Origin: Molossus alvarezi
Taxonomy: Eukaryota; Chordata; Mammalia; Chiroptera; Molossidae
DNA length: 64,000 nucleotides
Reading direction: 5' to 3'
Assembly: GCA_037176705.1 (NCBI GenBank)
Contig: JBAWUJ010000105.1
Coordinates: 62,001-126,000 of the forward strand
Below are positions 1-11,772 of the stretch, piece after piece. The notes beneath the pieces were generated by a model. That model was not told the origin of the DNA, did not search any database, and saw only the letters and a list, made by a program, of their open reading frames with translations. Position 1 is the stretch's first letter. Each line of letters opens with the position of its first letter. Position numbers and translations under genes: made by a program.

Positions 1-410
1 TCTCATTCACAGAGATGTTCAATGTGAAAAACCCTTGGTATTGTCAGTGTCTTCCAATTCATGGATTTACTCCTTGCATGGAGACAACCAATGTTTCAAC
101 TACATCACTTTAGATGTGTTCAGTTTCACTGCTTCAAGAATGCACATATGTGACACCAGTAGTTATCAATCTTTCCATTGATTCAGTCTTGGCCATACGC
201 TGGTTCACTGTTCTGAGTAAGAATCATGTGAAACCAACTGCTACAGCAGAAACCAAACTTTTTCCAAGTATCGCCTTCAAAAATAGGCTTCAAGACGATC
301 CAATCTTTGAAACCATGAACAACACAGAACACAAAAAGGGATAACTTTTGATGCTACACATAAGTGTGCTCTGTCCTAGTTGTTCTTTCCATGATATGAC
401 TGGATCTCCC

Positions 411-417
411 TATAAAA
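411..417 (+). promoter_or_regulatory. TATA-box-like motif (unit 1 copy), weak
   Basis: TATAAAA at offset 411-417 matches the core TATA element and recurs in each unit. Satellite arrays are often transcribed at low level, but a 7-mer of this kind is common by chance in A+T-rich DNA and no initiator or downstream gene is visible. Confidence 0.15.
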
Positions 418-764
418 CGAGGAGAATGTACGTTAAAGTGTTCATGTTCCTCAAGATCTGTGCATTCACTTAACCCAAATGGAAATATTCATTCATTCCA
501 ACAGTTGTTTGACTAGAACATGTTTGTTCACACCTTCCCTGCAAAGGTACTTAACTTCCCAGGGAAAAACATGCCACTGAGTGAATGTGGCCCCTGGCTC
601 TCACAGAGTTTTGCCCATCGTTCAGTGTATCCAAGACTGCACCAGCAAGTCTTGTGTCTCTTTGTCTGGAACAAGGGAAAGAAACTTACACTGCGAAGTT
701 TCAGTGTGATTCCACCTTTACAAATGGACATTTCTTAAACACTTAACCAAAACAACATATGCTT

Positions 765-776
765 TGAGGATCCTCA
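765..776. repeat. 12-bp perfect palindrome in each unit (unit 1 copy)
   Basis: TGAGGATCCTCA reads the same on both strands and includes the only GGATCC site I see in the unit. It appears unchanged in all units, so BamHI should cut genomic DNA of this array into 1,962-bp steps. No protein-binding role is known to me. Confidence 0.7.
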
Positions 777-1005
777 CGCTCTAGGCTTCATGGAAGTGAC
801 TTTGGTGCCACTGAAGTGAAGAGTTCTAACACAGTTCATTTGGAATAGGTTTGCTTTGTATACACTCTCCTACAATCAAACTAGAGTGAAAAGTATATCT
901 AAGGACCTATCAAGAGTCAGGTTGCCACATTTCCTTAAATCAATACTTTCCACAACTGTACTAAGAACACGTAATCTGAAAAACAGTACAACAGTGGTGG
1001 TTCCA

Positions 1006-1022
1006 TTTCGTGTGAAGCGGGT
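1006..1022 (+). other. CENP-B box, unit 1
   Basis: The 17 bases TTTCGTGTGAAGCGGGT match the CENP-B box. Known requirement: N-TTCG-NNNN-A-NN-CGGG-N for binding by the CENP-B DNA-binding domain; all nine fixed bases are present. Against the longer primate/mouse consensus YTTCGTTGGAARCGGGA, 14 of 17 agree, with mismatches only at positions 7, 8 and 17, which are not essential. It contains two CpG. Function: binds the centromere protein CENP-B, which supports centromere chromatin assembly. Binding here is inferred from the motif. Confidence 0.9.
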
Positions 1023-1236
1023 ATAGCCCTAGAATCTTTTTCTCAATATTTGGATATTATTTGAAGAAGGTTGTCTATTGGAACACAGTTCTTTGAACAG
1101 GGAGCCACTGAACAGTCCATTGGACACTGCAACCGTACAAAGGTTTCCATTCTGCTCTTGAACTGAATGTTATTCTATTATTCTGCATAGAAAGAACACC
1201 AGTCATGAACACTTTTGACTATGCCTGTGTATTCCC

Positions 1237-1297
1237 ATAGGTTCTTCGGGGAAATAGTCTTGAAACAAGTGAATCCATGACCATTGTTCCAAGACTG
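1237..1297 (+). repeat. Internal degenerate subrepeat, left copy (unit 1)
   Basis: Begins ATAGGTT, then CGGG, AGTC, TG, AACAAG, CCA and CATT in the same order as the segment at 1410-1465, with small gaps. By eye roughly 40 of 55 aligned bases agree. Suggests the long unit contains relics of an older, shorter repeat about 170 bp long. Confidence 0.45.
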
Positions 1298-1409
1298 ACA
1301 CTCCCTCTTTTAAATTGATCCCTTTTTTGTTCTAATGGCTGGAATAAGGGGATTGAGTACTTGTCAGTTATCAAGAAATAGGCTGAATTTGTCACAGGGA
1401 ATTAGAAAG

Positions 1410-1465
1410 ATAGGTTCGGGAGATTCCAGTCATGAACAAGGTACAATTCCAGCATTTCACAATGA
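1410..1465 (+). repeat. Internal degenerate subrepeat, right copy (unit 1)
   Basis: Partner of the segment starting at 1237, lying about 170 bp downstream. It also shares the 13-mer ccagtcatgaaca (1426-1438) with 1199-1211. Confidence 0.45.
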
Positions 1466-1865
1466 TGGAATGCGTTTACTTTGAATTCTCAGGAGAAAAC
1501 AGGTATCTACTCCTTATGCTTTTTGAGGAAATCGGTACAAACAGTGAAATGTATGATGGTTCCTAGAATGACACTGATTCATTCGGTCATAACTTTAAAG
1601 AATGTGTGTAGAACTGAATAGGGTATAGATTTCCATGACCTGAACATTGCCCTAACCAATGTGTTTGATTTCTGCAGCCCAGCCTTTGTTGGATATCAAG
1701 ATGACTCATAGACACTTCCAGGCAAACAACACATATGCAGGGCTAAAAGGTAGTATGTGGAAAGGCTGCCTCATCAACTAGTACAGGTTGACTTTCCTGG
1801 TCACATAGGAAAGAAGGTAGACACCTGCATTTACTTACAACACTGTTTGACACTCCAATGTAAAG

Positions 1866-1887
1866 TATGCCCTGCACACCGGGCATA
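1866..1887. other. Stem-loop, 7-bp stem and 8-base loop (unit 1 copy)
   Basis: TATGCCC at 1866-1872 pairs with GGGCATA at 1881-1887 around the loop tgcacacc. It occurs at the same offset in all complete units except unit 20, where G to A in the right arm (ccggAcat) breaks one pair. Could form a hairpin in single-stranded DNA or satellite RNA; no evidence of function. Confidence 0.5.
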
Positions 1888-1962
1888 GTTAGTGTGTAAG
1901 TAATTGAAATGGATACCCAGGTCCACTGCACAAGTGCATTTTCTCTAGAACACTCCTCTTGT

Positions 1963-3924
1963 TCTCATTCACAGAGATGTTCAATGTGAAAAACCCTTGG
2001 TATTGTCAGTGTCTTCCAATTCATGGATTTACTCCTTGCATGGAGACAACCAATGTTTCAACTACATCACTTTAGATGTGTTCAGTTTCACTGCTTCAAG
2101 AATGCACATATGTGACACCAGTAGTTATCAATCTTTCCATTGATTCAGTCTTGGCCATACGCTGGTTCACTGTTCTGAGTAAGAATCATGTGAAACCAAC
2201 TGCTACAGCAGAAACCAAACTTTTTCCAAGTATCGCCTTCAAAAATAGGCGTCAAGACAATCCAATCTTTGAAACCATGAACAACACAGAACACAAAAAG
2301 GGATAACTTTTGATGCTACACATAAGTGTGCTCTGACCTAGTTGTTCTTTCCATGATATGACTGGATCTCCCTATAAAACGAGGAGAATGTACGTTAAAG
2401 TGTTCATGTTCCTCAAGATCTGTGCATTCACTTAACCCAAATGGAAATATTCATTCATTCCAACAGTTGTTTGACTAGAACATGTTTGTTCACACTTTCC
2501 CTGCAAAGGTACTTAACTTCCCAGGGAAAAACATGCCACTGAGTGAATGTGGCCCCTGGCTCTCACAGAGTTTTGCCCATAGTTCAGTATATCCAAGACT
2601 GCACCAGCAAGTCTTGAGTCTCTTTGTCTGGAACAAGGGAAAGAAACTTACACTGCGAAGTTTCAGTGTGATTCCACCTTTACAAATGGACATTTCTTAA
2701 ACACTTAACCAAAACAACATATGCTTTGAGGATCCTCACGCTCTAGGCTTCATGGAAGTGACTTTGGTGCCACTGAAGTGAAGAGTTCTAACACAGTTCA
2801 TTTGGAATAGGTTTGCTTTGTATACACTCTCCTACAATCAAACTAGAGTGAAAAGTATATCTAAGGACCTATCAAGAGTCAGGTTGCCACATTTCCTTAA
2901 ATCAATACTTTCCACAACTGTACTAAGAACACGTAATCTGAAAAACAGTACAACAGTGGTGGTTCCATTTCGTGTGAAGCGGGTATAGCCCTAGAATCTT
3001 TTTGTCAATATTTGGATATTATTTGAAGAAGGTTGTCTATTGGAACACAGTTCTTTGAACAGGGAGCCACTGAACAGTCCATTGGACACTGCAACCGTAC
3101 AAAGGTTTCCATTCTGCTCTTGAACTGAATGTTATTCTATTATTCTGCACAGAAAGAACACCAGTCATGAACACTTTTGACTATGCCTGTGTATTCCCAT
3201 AGGTTCTTCGGGGAAATAGTCTTGAAACAAGTGAATCCATGACCATTGTTCCAAGACTGACACTCCCTCTTTTAAATTGATCCCTTTTTTGTTCTAATGG
3301 CTGGAATAAGGGGATTGAGTACTTGTCAGTTATCAAGAAATAGGCTGAATTTGTCACAGGGAATTAGAAAGATAGGTTCGGGAGATTCCAGTCATGAACA
3401 AGGTACAATTCCAGCATTTCACAATGATGGAATGCGTTTACTTTGAATTCTCAGGAGAAAACAGGTATCTACTCCTTATGTTTTTTGAGGAAATCGGTAC
3501 AAACAGTGAAATGTATGATGGTTCCTAGAATGACACTGATTCATTCGGTCACAACTTTAAAGAATGTGTGTAGAACTGAATAGGGTATAGATTTCCATGA
3601 CCTGAACATTGCCCTAACCAATGTGTTTGATTTCTGCAGCCCAGCCTTTGTTGGATATCAAGATGACTCATAGACACTTCCAGGCAAACAACACGTATGC
3701 AGGGCTAAAAGGTAGTATGTGGAAAGGCTGCCTCATCAACTAGTACAGGTTGACTTTCCTGGTCACATAGGAAAGAAGGTAGACACCTGCATTTACTTAC
3801 AACACTGTTTGACACTCCAATGTAAAGTATGCCCTGCACACCGGGCATAGTTAGTGTGTAAGTAATTGAAATGGATACCCAGGTCCACTGCACAAGTGCA
3901 TTTTCTCTAGAACACTCCTCTTGT
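1963..3924 (+). repeat. Satellite unit 2
   Basis: Full-length copy with about 12 substitutions relative to unit 1. It has G in aggcGtcaag (also in units 31 and 32) and a private A that turns gacgatcc into gacaatcc, losing a CpG. It shares the rare tttttGtcaat variant (offset about 1042) only with unit 4, part of the two-unit alternation in units 2-5. Confidence 0.97.
2968..2984 (+). other. CENP-B box, unit 2
   Basis: All 17 bases identical to the unit 1 box. Confidence 0.9.
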
Positions 3925-5886
3925 TCTCATTCACAGAGATGTTCAATGTGAAAAACCCTTGGTATTGTCAGTGTCTTCCAATTCATGGATTTACTCCTTG
4001 CATGGAGACAACCAATGTTTCAACTACATCACTTTAGATGTGTTCAGTTTCACTGCTTCAAGAATGCACATATGTGACACCAGTAGTTATCAATCTTTCC
4101 ATTGATTCAGTCTTGGCCATACGCTGGTTCACTGTTCTGAGTAAGAATCATGTGAAACCAACTGCTACAGCAGAAACCAAACTTTTTCCAAGTATCGCCT
4201 TCAAAAATAGGCTTCAAGACGATCCAATCTTTGAAACCATGAACAACACAGAACACAAAAAGGGATAACTTTTGATGCTACACATAAGTGTGCTCTGACC
4301 TAGTTGTTCTTTCCATGATATGACTGGATCTCCCTATAAAACGAGGAGAATGTACGTTAAAGTGTTCATGTTCCTCAAGATCTGTGCATTCACTTAACCC
4401 AAATGGAAATATTCATTCATTCCAACAGTTGTTTGACTAGAACATGTTTGTTCACACTTTCCCTGCAAAGGTACTTAACTTCCCAGGGAAAAACATGCCA
4501 CTGAGTGAATGTGGCCCCTGGCTCTCACAGAGTTTTGCCCATAGTTCAGTATATCCAAGACTGCACCAGCAAGTCTTGAGTCTCTTTGTCTGGAACAAGG
4601 GAAAGAAACTTACACTGCGAAGTTTCAGTGTGATTCCACCTTTACAAATGGACATTTCTTAAACACTTAACCAAAACAACATATGCTTTGAGGATCCTCA
4701 CGCTCTAGGCTTCATGGAAGTGACTTTGGTGCCACTGAAGTGAAGAGTTCTAACACAGTTCATTTGGAATAGGTTTCCTTTGTATACACTCTCCTACAAT
4801 CAAACTAGAGTGAAAAGTATATCTAAGGACCTATCAAGAGTCAGGTTGCCACATTTCCTTAAATCAATACTTTCCACAACTGTACTAAGAACACGTAATC
4901 TGAAAAACAGTACAACAGTGGTGGTTCCATTTCGTGTGAAGCGGGTATAGCCCTAGAATCTTTTTCTCAATATTTGGATATTATTTGAAGAAGGTTGTCT
5001 ATTGGAACACAGTTCTTTGAACAGGGAGCCACTGAACAGTCCATTGGACACTGCAACCGTACAAAGGTTTCCATTCTGCTCTTGAACTGAATGTTATTCT
5101 ATTATTCTGCACAGAAAGAACACCAGTCATGAACACTATTGACTATGCCTGTGTATGCCCATAGGTTCTTCGGGGAAATAGTCTTGAAACAAGTGAATCC
5201 ATGACCATTGTTCCAAGACTGACACTCCCTCTTTTAAATTGATCCCTTTTTTGTTCTAATGGCTGGAATAAGGGGATTGAGTACTTGTCAGTTATCAAGA
5301 AATAGGCTGAATTTGTCACAGGGAATTAGAAAGATAGGTTTGGGAGATTCCAGTCATGAACAAGGTACAATTCCAGCATTTCACAATGATGGAATGCGTT
5401 TACTTTGAATTCTCAGGAGAAAACAGGTATCTACTCCTTATGTTTTTTGAGGAAATCGGTACAAACAGTGAAATGTATGATGGTTCCTAGAATGACACTG
5501 ATTCATTCGGTCACAACTTTAAAGAATGTGTGTAGAACTGAATAGGGTATAGATTTCCATGACCTGAACATTGCCCTAACCAATGTGTTTGATTTCTGCA
5601 GCCCAGCCTTTGTTGGATATCAAGATGACTCATAGACACTTCCAGGCAAACAACACGTATGCAGGGCTAAAAGGTAGTATGTGGAAAGGCTGCCTCATCA
5701 ACTAGTACAGGTTGACTTTCCTGGTCACATAGGAAAGAAGGTAGACACCTGCATTTACTTACAACACTGTTTGACACTCCAATGTAAAGTATGCCCTGCA
5801 CACCGGGCATAGTTAGTGTGTAAGTAATTGAAATGCATACCCAGGTCCACTGCACAAGTGCATTTTCTCTAGAACACTCCTCTTGT
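3925..5886 (+). repeat. Satellite unit 3
   Basis: Full-length copy. It carries tttCcttt near offset 862, shared with units 5, 9, 12, 15 and 17. Private changes are cactAttgac near offset 1213 and taggtTtggg at offset 1417. Near its end it has aaatgCatac (offset 1912), the base otherwise found in units 8, 11, 12 and 14-16. Confidence 0.97.
4930..4946 (+). other. CENP-B box, unit 3
   Basis: All 17 bases identical to the unit 1 box. Confidence 0.9.
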
Positions 5887-7848
5887 TCTCATTCACAGAG
5901 ATGTTCAATGTGAAAAACCCTTGGTATTGTCAGTGTCTTCCAATTCATGGATTTACTCCTTGCATGGAGACAACCAATGTTTCAACTACATCACTTTAGA
6001 TGTGTTCAGTTTCACTGCTTCAAGAATGCACATATGTGACACCAGTAGTTATCAATCTTTCCATTGATTCAGTCTTGGCCATACGCTGGTTCACTGTTCT
6101 GAGTAAGAATCATGTGAAACCAACTGCTACAGCAGAAACCAAACTTTTTCCAAGTATCGCCTTCAAAAATAGGCTTCAAGACGATCCAATCTTTGAAACC
6201 ATGAACAACACAGAACACAAAAAGGGATAACTTTTGATGCTACACATAAGTGTGCTCTGTCCTAGTTGTTCTTTCCATGATATGACTGGATCTCCCTATA
6301 AAACGAGGAGAATGTACGTTAAAGTGTTCATGTTCCTCAAGATCTGTGCATTCACTTAACCCAAATGGAAATATTCATTCATTCCAACAGTTGTTTGACT
6401 AGAACATGTTTGTTCACACTTTCCCTGCAAAGGTACTTAACTTCCCAGGGAAAAACATGCCACTGAGTGAATGTGGCCCCTGGCTCTCACAGAGTTTTGC
6501 CCATAGTTCAGTATATCCAAGACTGCACCAGCAAGTCTTGAGTCTCTTTGTCTGGAACAAGGGAAAGAAACTTACACTGCGAAGTTTCAGTGTGATTCCA
6601 CCTTTACAAATGGACATTTCTTAAACACTTAACCAAAACAACATATGCTTTGAGGATCCTCACGCTCTAGGCTTCATGGAAGTGACTTTGGTGCCACTGA
6701 AGTGAAGAGTTCTAACACAGTTCATTTGGAATAGGTTTGCTTTGTATACACTCTCCTACAATCAAACTAGAGTGAAAAGTATATCTAAGGACCTATCAAG
6801 AGTCAGGTTGCCACATTTCCTTAAATCAATACTTTCCACAACTGTACTAAGAACACGTAATCTGAAAAACAGTACAACAGTGGTGGTTCCATTTCGTGTG
6901 AAGCGGGTATAGCCCTGGAATCTTTTTGTCAATATTTGGATATTATTTGAAGAAGGTTGTCTATTGGAACACAGTTCTTTGAACAGGGAGCCACTGAACA
7001 GTCCATTGGACACTGCAACCGTACAAAGGTTTCCATTCTGCTCTTGAACTGAATGTTATTCTATTATTCTGCACAGAAAGAACACCAGTCATGAACACTT
7101 TTGACTATGCCTGTGTATTCCCATAGGTTCTTCGGGGAAATAGTCTTGAAACAAGTGAATCCATGACCATTGTTCCAAGACTGACACTCCCTCTTTTAAA
7201 TTGATCCCTTTTTTGTTCTAATGGCTGGAATAAGGGGATTGAGTACTTGTCAGTTATCAAGAAATAGGCTGAATTTGTCACAGGGAATTAGAAAGATAGG
7301 TTCGGGAGATTCCAGTCATGAACAAGGTACAATTCCAGCATTTCACAATGATGGAATGCGTTTACTTTGAATTCTCAGGAGAAAACAGGTATCTACTCCT
7401 TATGTTTTTTGAGGAAATCGGTACAAACAGTGAAATGTATGATGGTTCCTAGAATGACACTGATTCATTCGGTCACAACTTTAAAGAATGTGTGTAGAAC
7501 TGAATAGGGTATAGATTTCCATGACCTGAACATTGCCCTAACCAATGTGTTTGATTTCTGCAGCCCAGCCTTTGTTGGATATCAAGATGACTCATAGACA
7601 CTTCCAGGCAAACAACACGTATGCAGGGCTAAAAGGTAGTATGTGGAAAGGCTGCCTCATCAACTAGTACAGGTTGACTTTCCTGGTCACATAGGAAAGA
7701 AGGTAGACACCTGCATTTACTTACAACACTGTTTGACACTCCAATGTAAAGTATGCCCTGCACACCGGGCATAGTTAGTGTGTAAGTAATTGAAATGGAT
7801 ACCCAGGTCCACTGCACAAGTGCATTTTCTCTAGAACACTCCTCTTGT
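5887..7848 (+). repeat. Satellite unit 4
   Basis: Full-length copy. It shares tttttGtcaat with unit 2 and has ccctGgaatc (offset 1031), which removes an in-frame TAG on the complementary-strand reading and lengthens a chance open frame there to 83 codons. T at offset 374 is shared with unit 1. Confidence 0.97.
6892..6908 (+). other. CENP-B box, unit 4
   Basis: Identical 17-mer; the base G eight positions downstream (ccctGgaatc) differs from unit 1. Confidence 0.9.
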
Positions 7849-9810
7849 TCTCATTCACAGAGATGTTCAATGTGAAAAACCCTTGGTATTGTCAGTGTCT
7901 TCCAATTCATGGATTTACTCCTTGCATGGAGACAACCAATGTTTCAACTACATCACTTTAGATGTGTTCAGTTTCACTGCTTCAAGAATGCACATATGTG
8001 ACACCAGTAGTTATCAATCTTTCCATTGATTCAGTCTTGGCCATACGCTGGTTCACTGTTCTGAGTAAGAATCATGTGAAACCAACTGCTACAGCAGAAA
8101 CCAAACTTTTTCCAAGTATCGCCTTCAAAAATAGGCTTCAAGACGATCCAATCTTTGAAACCATGAACAACACAGAACACAAAAAGGGATAACTTTTGAT
8201 GCTACACATAAGTGTGCTCTGACCTAGTTGTTCTTTCCATGATATGACTGGATCTCCCTATAAAACGAGGAGAATGTACGTTAAAGTGTTCATGTTCCTC
8301 AAGATCTGTGCATTCACTTAACCCAAATGGAAATATTCATTCATTCCAACAGTTGTTTGACTAGAACATGTTTGTTCACACTTTCCCTGCAAAGGTACTT
8401 AACTTCCCAGGGAAAAACATGCCACTGAGTGAATGTGGCCCCTGGCTCTCACAGAGTTTTGCCCATAGTTCAGTATATCCAAGACTGCACCAGCAAGTCT
8501 TGAGTCTCTTTGTCTGGAACAAGGGAAAGAAACTTACACTGCGAAGTTTCAGTGTGATTCCACCTTTACAAATGGACATTTCTTAAACACTTAACCAAAA
8601 CAACATATGCTTTGAGGATCCTCACGCTCTAGGCTTCATGGAAGTGACTTTGGTGCCACTGAAGTGAAGAGTTCTAACACAGTTCATTTGGAATAGGTTT
8701 CCTTTGTATACACTCTCCTACAATCAAACTAGAGTGAAAAGTATATCTAAGGACCTATCAAGAGTCAGGTTGCCACATTTCCTTAAATCAATACTTTCCA
8801 CAACTGTACTAAGAACACGTAATCTGAAAAACAGTACAACAGTGGTCGTTCCATTTCGTGTGAAGCGGGTATAGCCCTAGAATCTTTTTCTCAATATTTG
8901 GATATTATTTGAAGAAGGTTGTCTATTGGAACACAGTTCTTTGAACAGGGAGCCACTGAACAGTCCATTGGACACTGCAACCGTACAAAGGTTTCCATTC
9001 TGCTCTTGAACTGAATGTTATTCTATTATTCTGCACAGAAAGAACACCAGTCATGAACACTTTTGACTATGCCTGTGTATTCCCATAGGTTCTTCGGGGA
9101 AATAGTCTTGAAACAAGTGAATCCATGACCATTGTTCCAAGACTGACACTCCCTCTTTTAAATTGATCCCTTTTTTGTTCTAATGGCTGGAATAAGGGGA
9201 TTGAGTACTTGTCAGTTATCAAGAAATAGGCTGAATTTGTCACAGGGAAATAGAAAGATAGGTTCGGGAGATTCCAGTCATGAACAAGGTACAATTCCAG
9301 CATTTCACAATGATGGAATGCGTTTACTTTGAATTCTCAGGAGAAAACAGGTATCTACTCCTTATGTGTTTTGAGGAAATCAGTACAAACAGTGAAATGT
9401 ATGATGGTTCCTAGAATGACACTGATTCATTCGGTCACAACTTTAAAGAATGTGTGTAGAACTGAATAGGGTATAGATTTCCATGACCTGAACATTGCCC
9501 TAACCAATGTGTTTGATTTCTGCAGCCCAGCCTTTGTTGGATATCAAGATGACTCATAGACACTTCCAGGCAAACAACACGTATGCAGGGCTAAAAGGTA
9601 GTATGTGGAAAGGCTGCCTCATCAACTAGTACAGGTTGACTTTCCTGGTCACATAGGAAAGAAGGTAGACACCTGCATTTACTTACAACACTGTTTGACA
9701 CTCCAATGTAAAGTATGCCCTGCACACCGGGCATAGTTAGTGTGTAAGTAATTGAAATGGATACCCAGGTCCACTGCACAAGTGCATTTTCTCTAGAACA
9801 CTCCTCTTGT
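7849..9810 (+). repeat. Satellite unit 5
   Basis: Full-length copy resembling unit 3 in tttCcttt near offset 862. Private changes: agtggtCgttcc just upstream of the CENP-B box, gggaAatag near offset 1400, tatgtGtttt near 1522 and atcAgtac near 1535, the last removing a CpG. Confidence 0.97.
8854..8870 (+). other. CENP-B box, unit 5
   Basis: Identical 17-mer although the flank just upstream has a private change (gtggtCgttcc). Confidence 0.9.
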
Positions 9811-11772
9811 TCTCATTCACAGAGATGTTCAATGTGAAAAACCCTTGGTATTGTCAGTGTCTTCCAATTCATGGATTTACTCCTTGCATGGAGACAACCA
9901 ATGTTTCAACTACATCACTTTAGATGTGTTCAGTTTCACTGCTTCAAGAATGCACATATGTGACACCAGTAGTTATCAATCTTTCCATTGATTCAGTCTT
10001 GGCCATACGCTGGTTCACTGTTCTGAGTAAGAATCATGTGAAACCAACTGCTACAGCAGAAACCAAACTTTTTCCAAGTATCGCCTTCAAAAATAGGCTT
10101 CAAGACGATCCAATCTTTGAAACCATGAACAACACAGAACACAAAAAGGGATAACTTTTGATGCTACACATAAGTGTGCTCTGACCTAGTTGTTCTTTCC
10201 ATGATATGACTGGATCTCCCTATAAAACGAGGAGAATGTACGTTAAAGTGTTCATGTTCCTCAAGATCTGTGCATTCACTTAACCCAAATGGAAATATTC
10301 ATTCATTCCAACAGTTGTTTGACTAGAACATGTTTGTTCACACCTTCCCTGCAAAGGTACTTAATTTCCCAGGGAAAAACATGCCACTGAGTGAATGTGG
10401 CCCCTGGCTCTCACAGAGTTTTGCCCATCGTTCAGTGTATCCAAGACTGCACCAGCAAGTCTTGAGTCTCTTTGTCTGGAACAAGGGAAAGAAACTTACA
10501 CTGCGAAGTTTCAGTGTGATTCCACCTTTACAAATGGACATTTCTTAAACACTTAACCAAAACAACATATGCTTTGAGGATCCTCACGCTCTAGGCTTCA
10601 TGGAAGTGACTTTGGTGCCACTGAAGTGAAGAGTTCTAACACAGTTCATTTGGAATAGGTTTGCTTTGTATACACTCTCCTACAATCAAACTAGAGTGAA
10701 AAGTATATCTAACGACCTATCAAGAGTCAGGTTGCCACATTTCCTTAAATCAATACTTTCCACAACTGTACTAAGAACACGTAATCTGAAAAACAGTACA
10801 ACAGTGGTGGTTCCATTTCGTGTGAAGCGGGTATAGCCCTAGAATCTTTTTCTCAATATTTGGATATTATTTGAAGAAGGTTGTCTATTGGAACACAGTT
10901 CTTTGAACAGGGAGCCACTGAACAGTCCATTGGACACTGCAACCGTACAAAGGTTTCCATTCTACTCTTGAACTGAATGTTATTCTATTATTCTGCACAG
11001 AAAGAACACCAGTCATGAACACTTTTGACTATGCCTGTGTATTCCCATAGGTTCTTCGGGGAAATAGTCTTGAAACAAGTGAATCCATGACCATTGTTCC
11101 AAGACTGACACTCCCTCTTTTAAATTGATCCCTTTTTTGTTCTAATGGCTGGAATAAGGGAATTGAGTACTTGTCAGTTATCAAGAAATAGGCTGAATTT
11201 GTCACAGGGAATTAGAAAGATAGGTTCGGGAGATTCCAGTCATGAACAAGGTACAATTCCAGCATTTCACAATGATGGAATGCGTTTACTTTGAATTCTC
11301 AGGAGAAAACAGGTATCTACTCCTTATGTTTTTTGAGGAAATCGGTACAAACAGTGAAATGTATGATGGTTCCTAGAATGACACTGATTCATTCGGTCAC
11401 AACTTTAAAGAATGTGTGTAGAACTGAATAGGGTATAGATTTCCATGACCTGAACATTGCCCTAACCAATGTGTTTGATTTCTGCAGCCCAGCCTTTGTT
11501 GGATATCAAGATGACTCATAGACACTTCCAGGCAAACAACACGTATACAGGGCTAAAAGGTAGTATGTGGAAAGGCTGCCTCATCAACTAGTACAGGTTG
11601 ACTTTCCTGGTCACATAGGAAAGAAGGTAGACACCTGCATTTACTTACAACACTGTTTGACACTCCAATGTAAAGTATGCCCTGCACACCGGGCATAGTT
11701 AGTGTGTAAGTAATTGAAATGGATACCCAGGTCCACTGCACAAGTGCATTTTCTCTAGAACACTCCTCTTGT
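9811..11772 (+). repeat. Satellite unit 6 (type B-like right half)
   Basis: Full-length copy. It shares two rare variants with unit 9, three units away: A at offset 1154 (ctActc) and A at 1737 (gtatAcag). It also has C at offset 903 (taaCgacc), a type C marker shared with units 7, 10 and 13. Private changes include ttaaTttccc near 556 and aagggAattg near 1341. Confidence 0.97.
10816..10832 (+). other. CENP-B box, unit 6
   Basis: Identical 17-mer. Confidence 0.9.

Larger units (their letters stand above)
1..1962 (+). repeat. Satellite unit 1 (reference for offsets)
   Basis: Full-length unit; offsets quoted elsewhere are positions in this copy. Private bases against the other units: T at 1188 (tgcaTag), C in the T-run near 1520 (tatgCtttt), T near 1589 (ggtcaTaac) and A at 1733, which removes a CpG that all other units keep. 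It shares T at 374 with units 4, 17, 25, 26 and 28-32, and the C of cacaCcttcc near 534 with units 6, 7, 10, 13, 20, 24 and 27. It contains 18 CpG dinucleotides. Confidence 0.97.

Noticed and set aside
114..344. 76-codon open frame on the + strand, repeated in every unit
   Set aside because: It recurs only because the unit recurs. Changes between units are mostly missense, with no bias to silent sites, and the protein has no domain or signal I recognise.
520..738. 72-codon + frame and 67-codon - frame over the same bases, repeated in nearly every unit
   Set aside because: They overlap in antisense, both are lost in unit 20, and neither resembles a known protein. Chance frames in a satellite.
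1651..1660. Telomere-like word (cctaacc)
   Set aside because: Single short match to the telomere repeat, not tandem; expected by chance.
1743..1931. 62-codon frame on the - strand in most units
   Set aside because: Short, no recognisable motif, and variable at the first codons (S, C or I) with no sign of selection.
6762..7013. 83- or 65-codon frame on the - strand in about half of the units
   Set aside because: Its presence depends on one substitution at offset 1031 that removes a stop codon, and its length on another at offset 932. It also reads through the CENP-B box. Not a gene.
9067..9303. 78-codon - frame only in unit 5
   Set aside because: Opened by the private gggaAatag substitution; absent in all other units.
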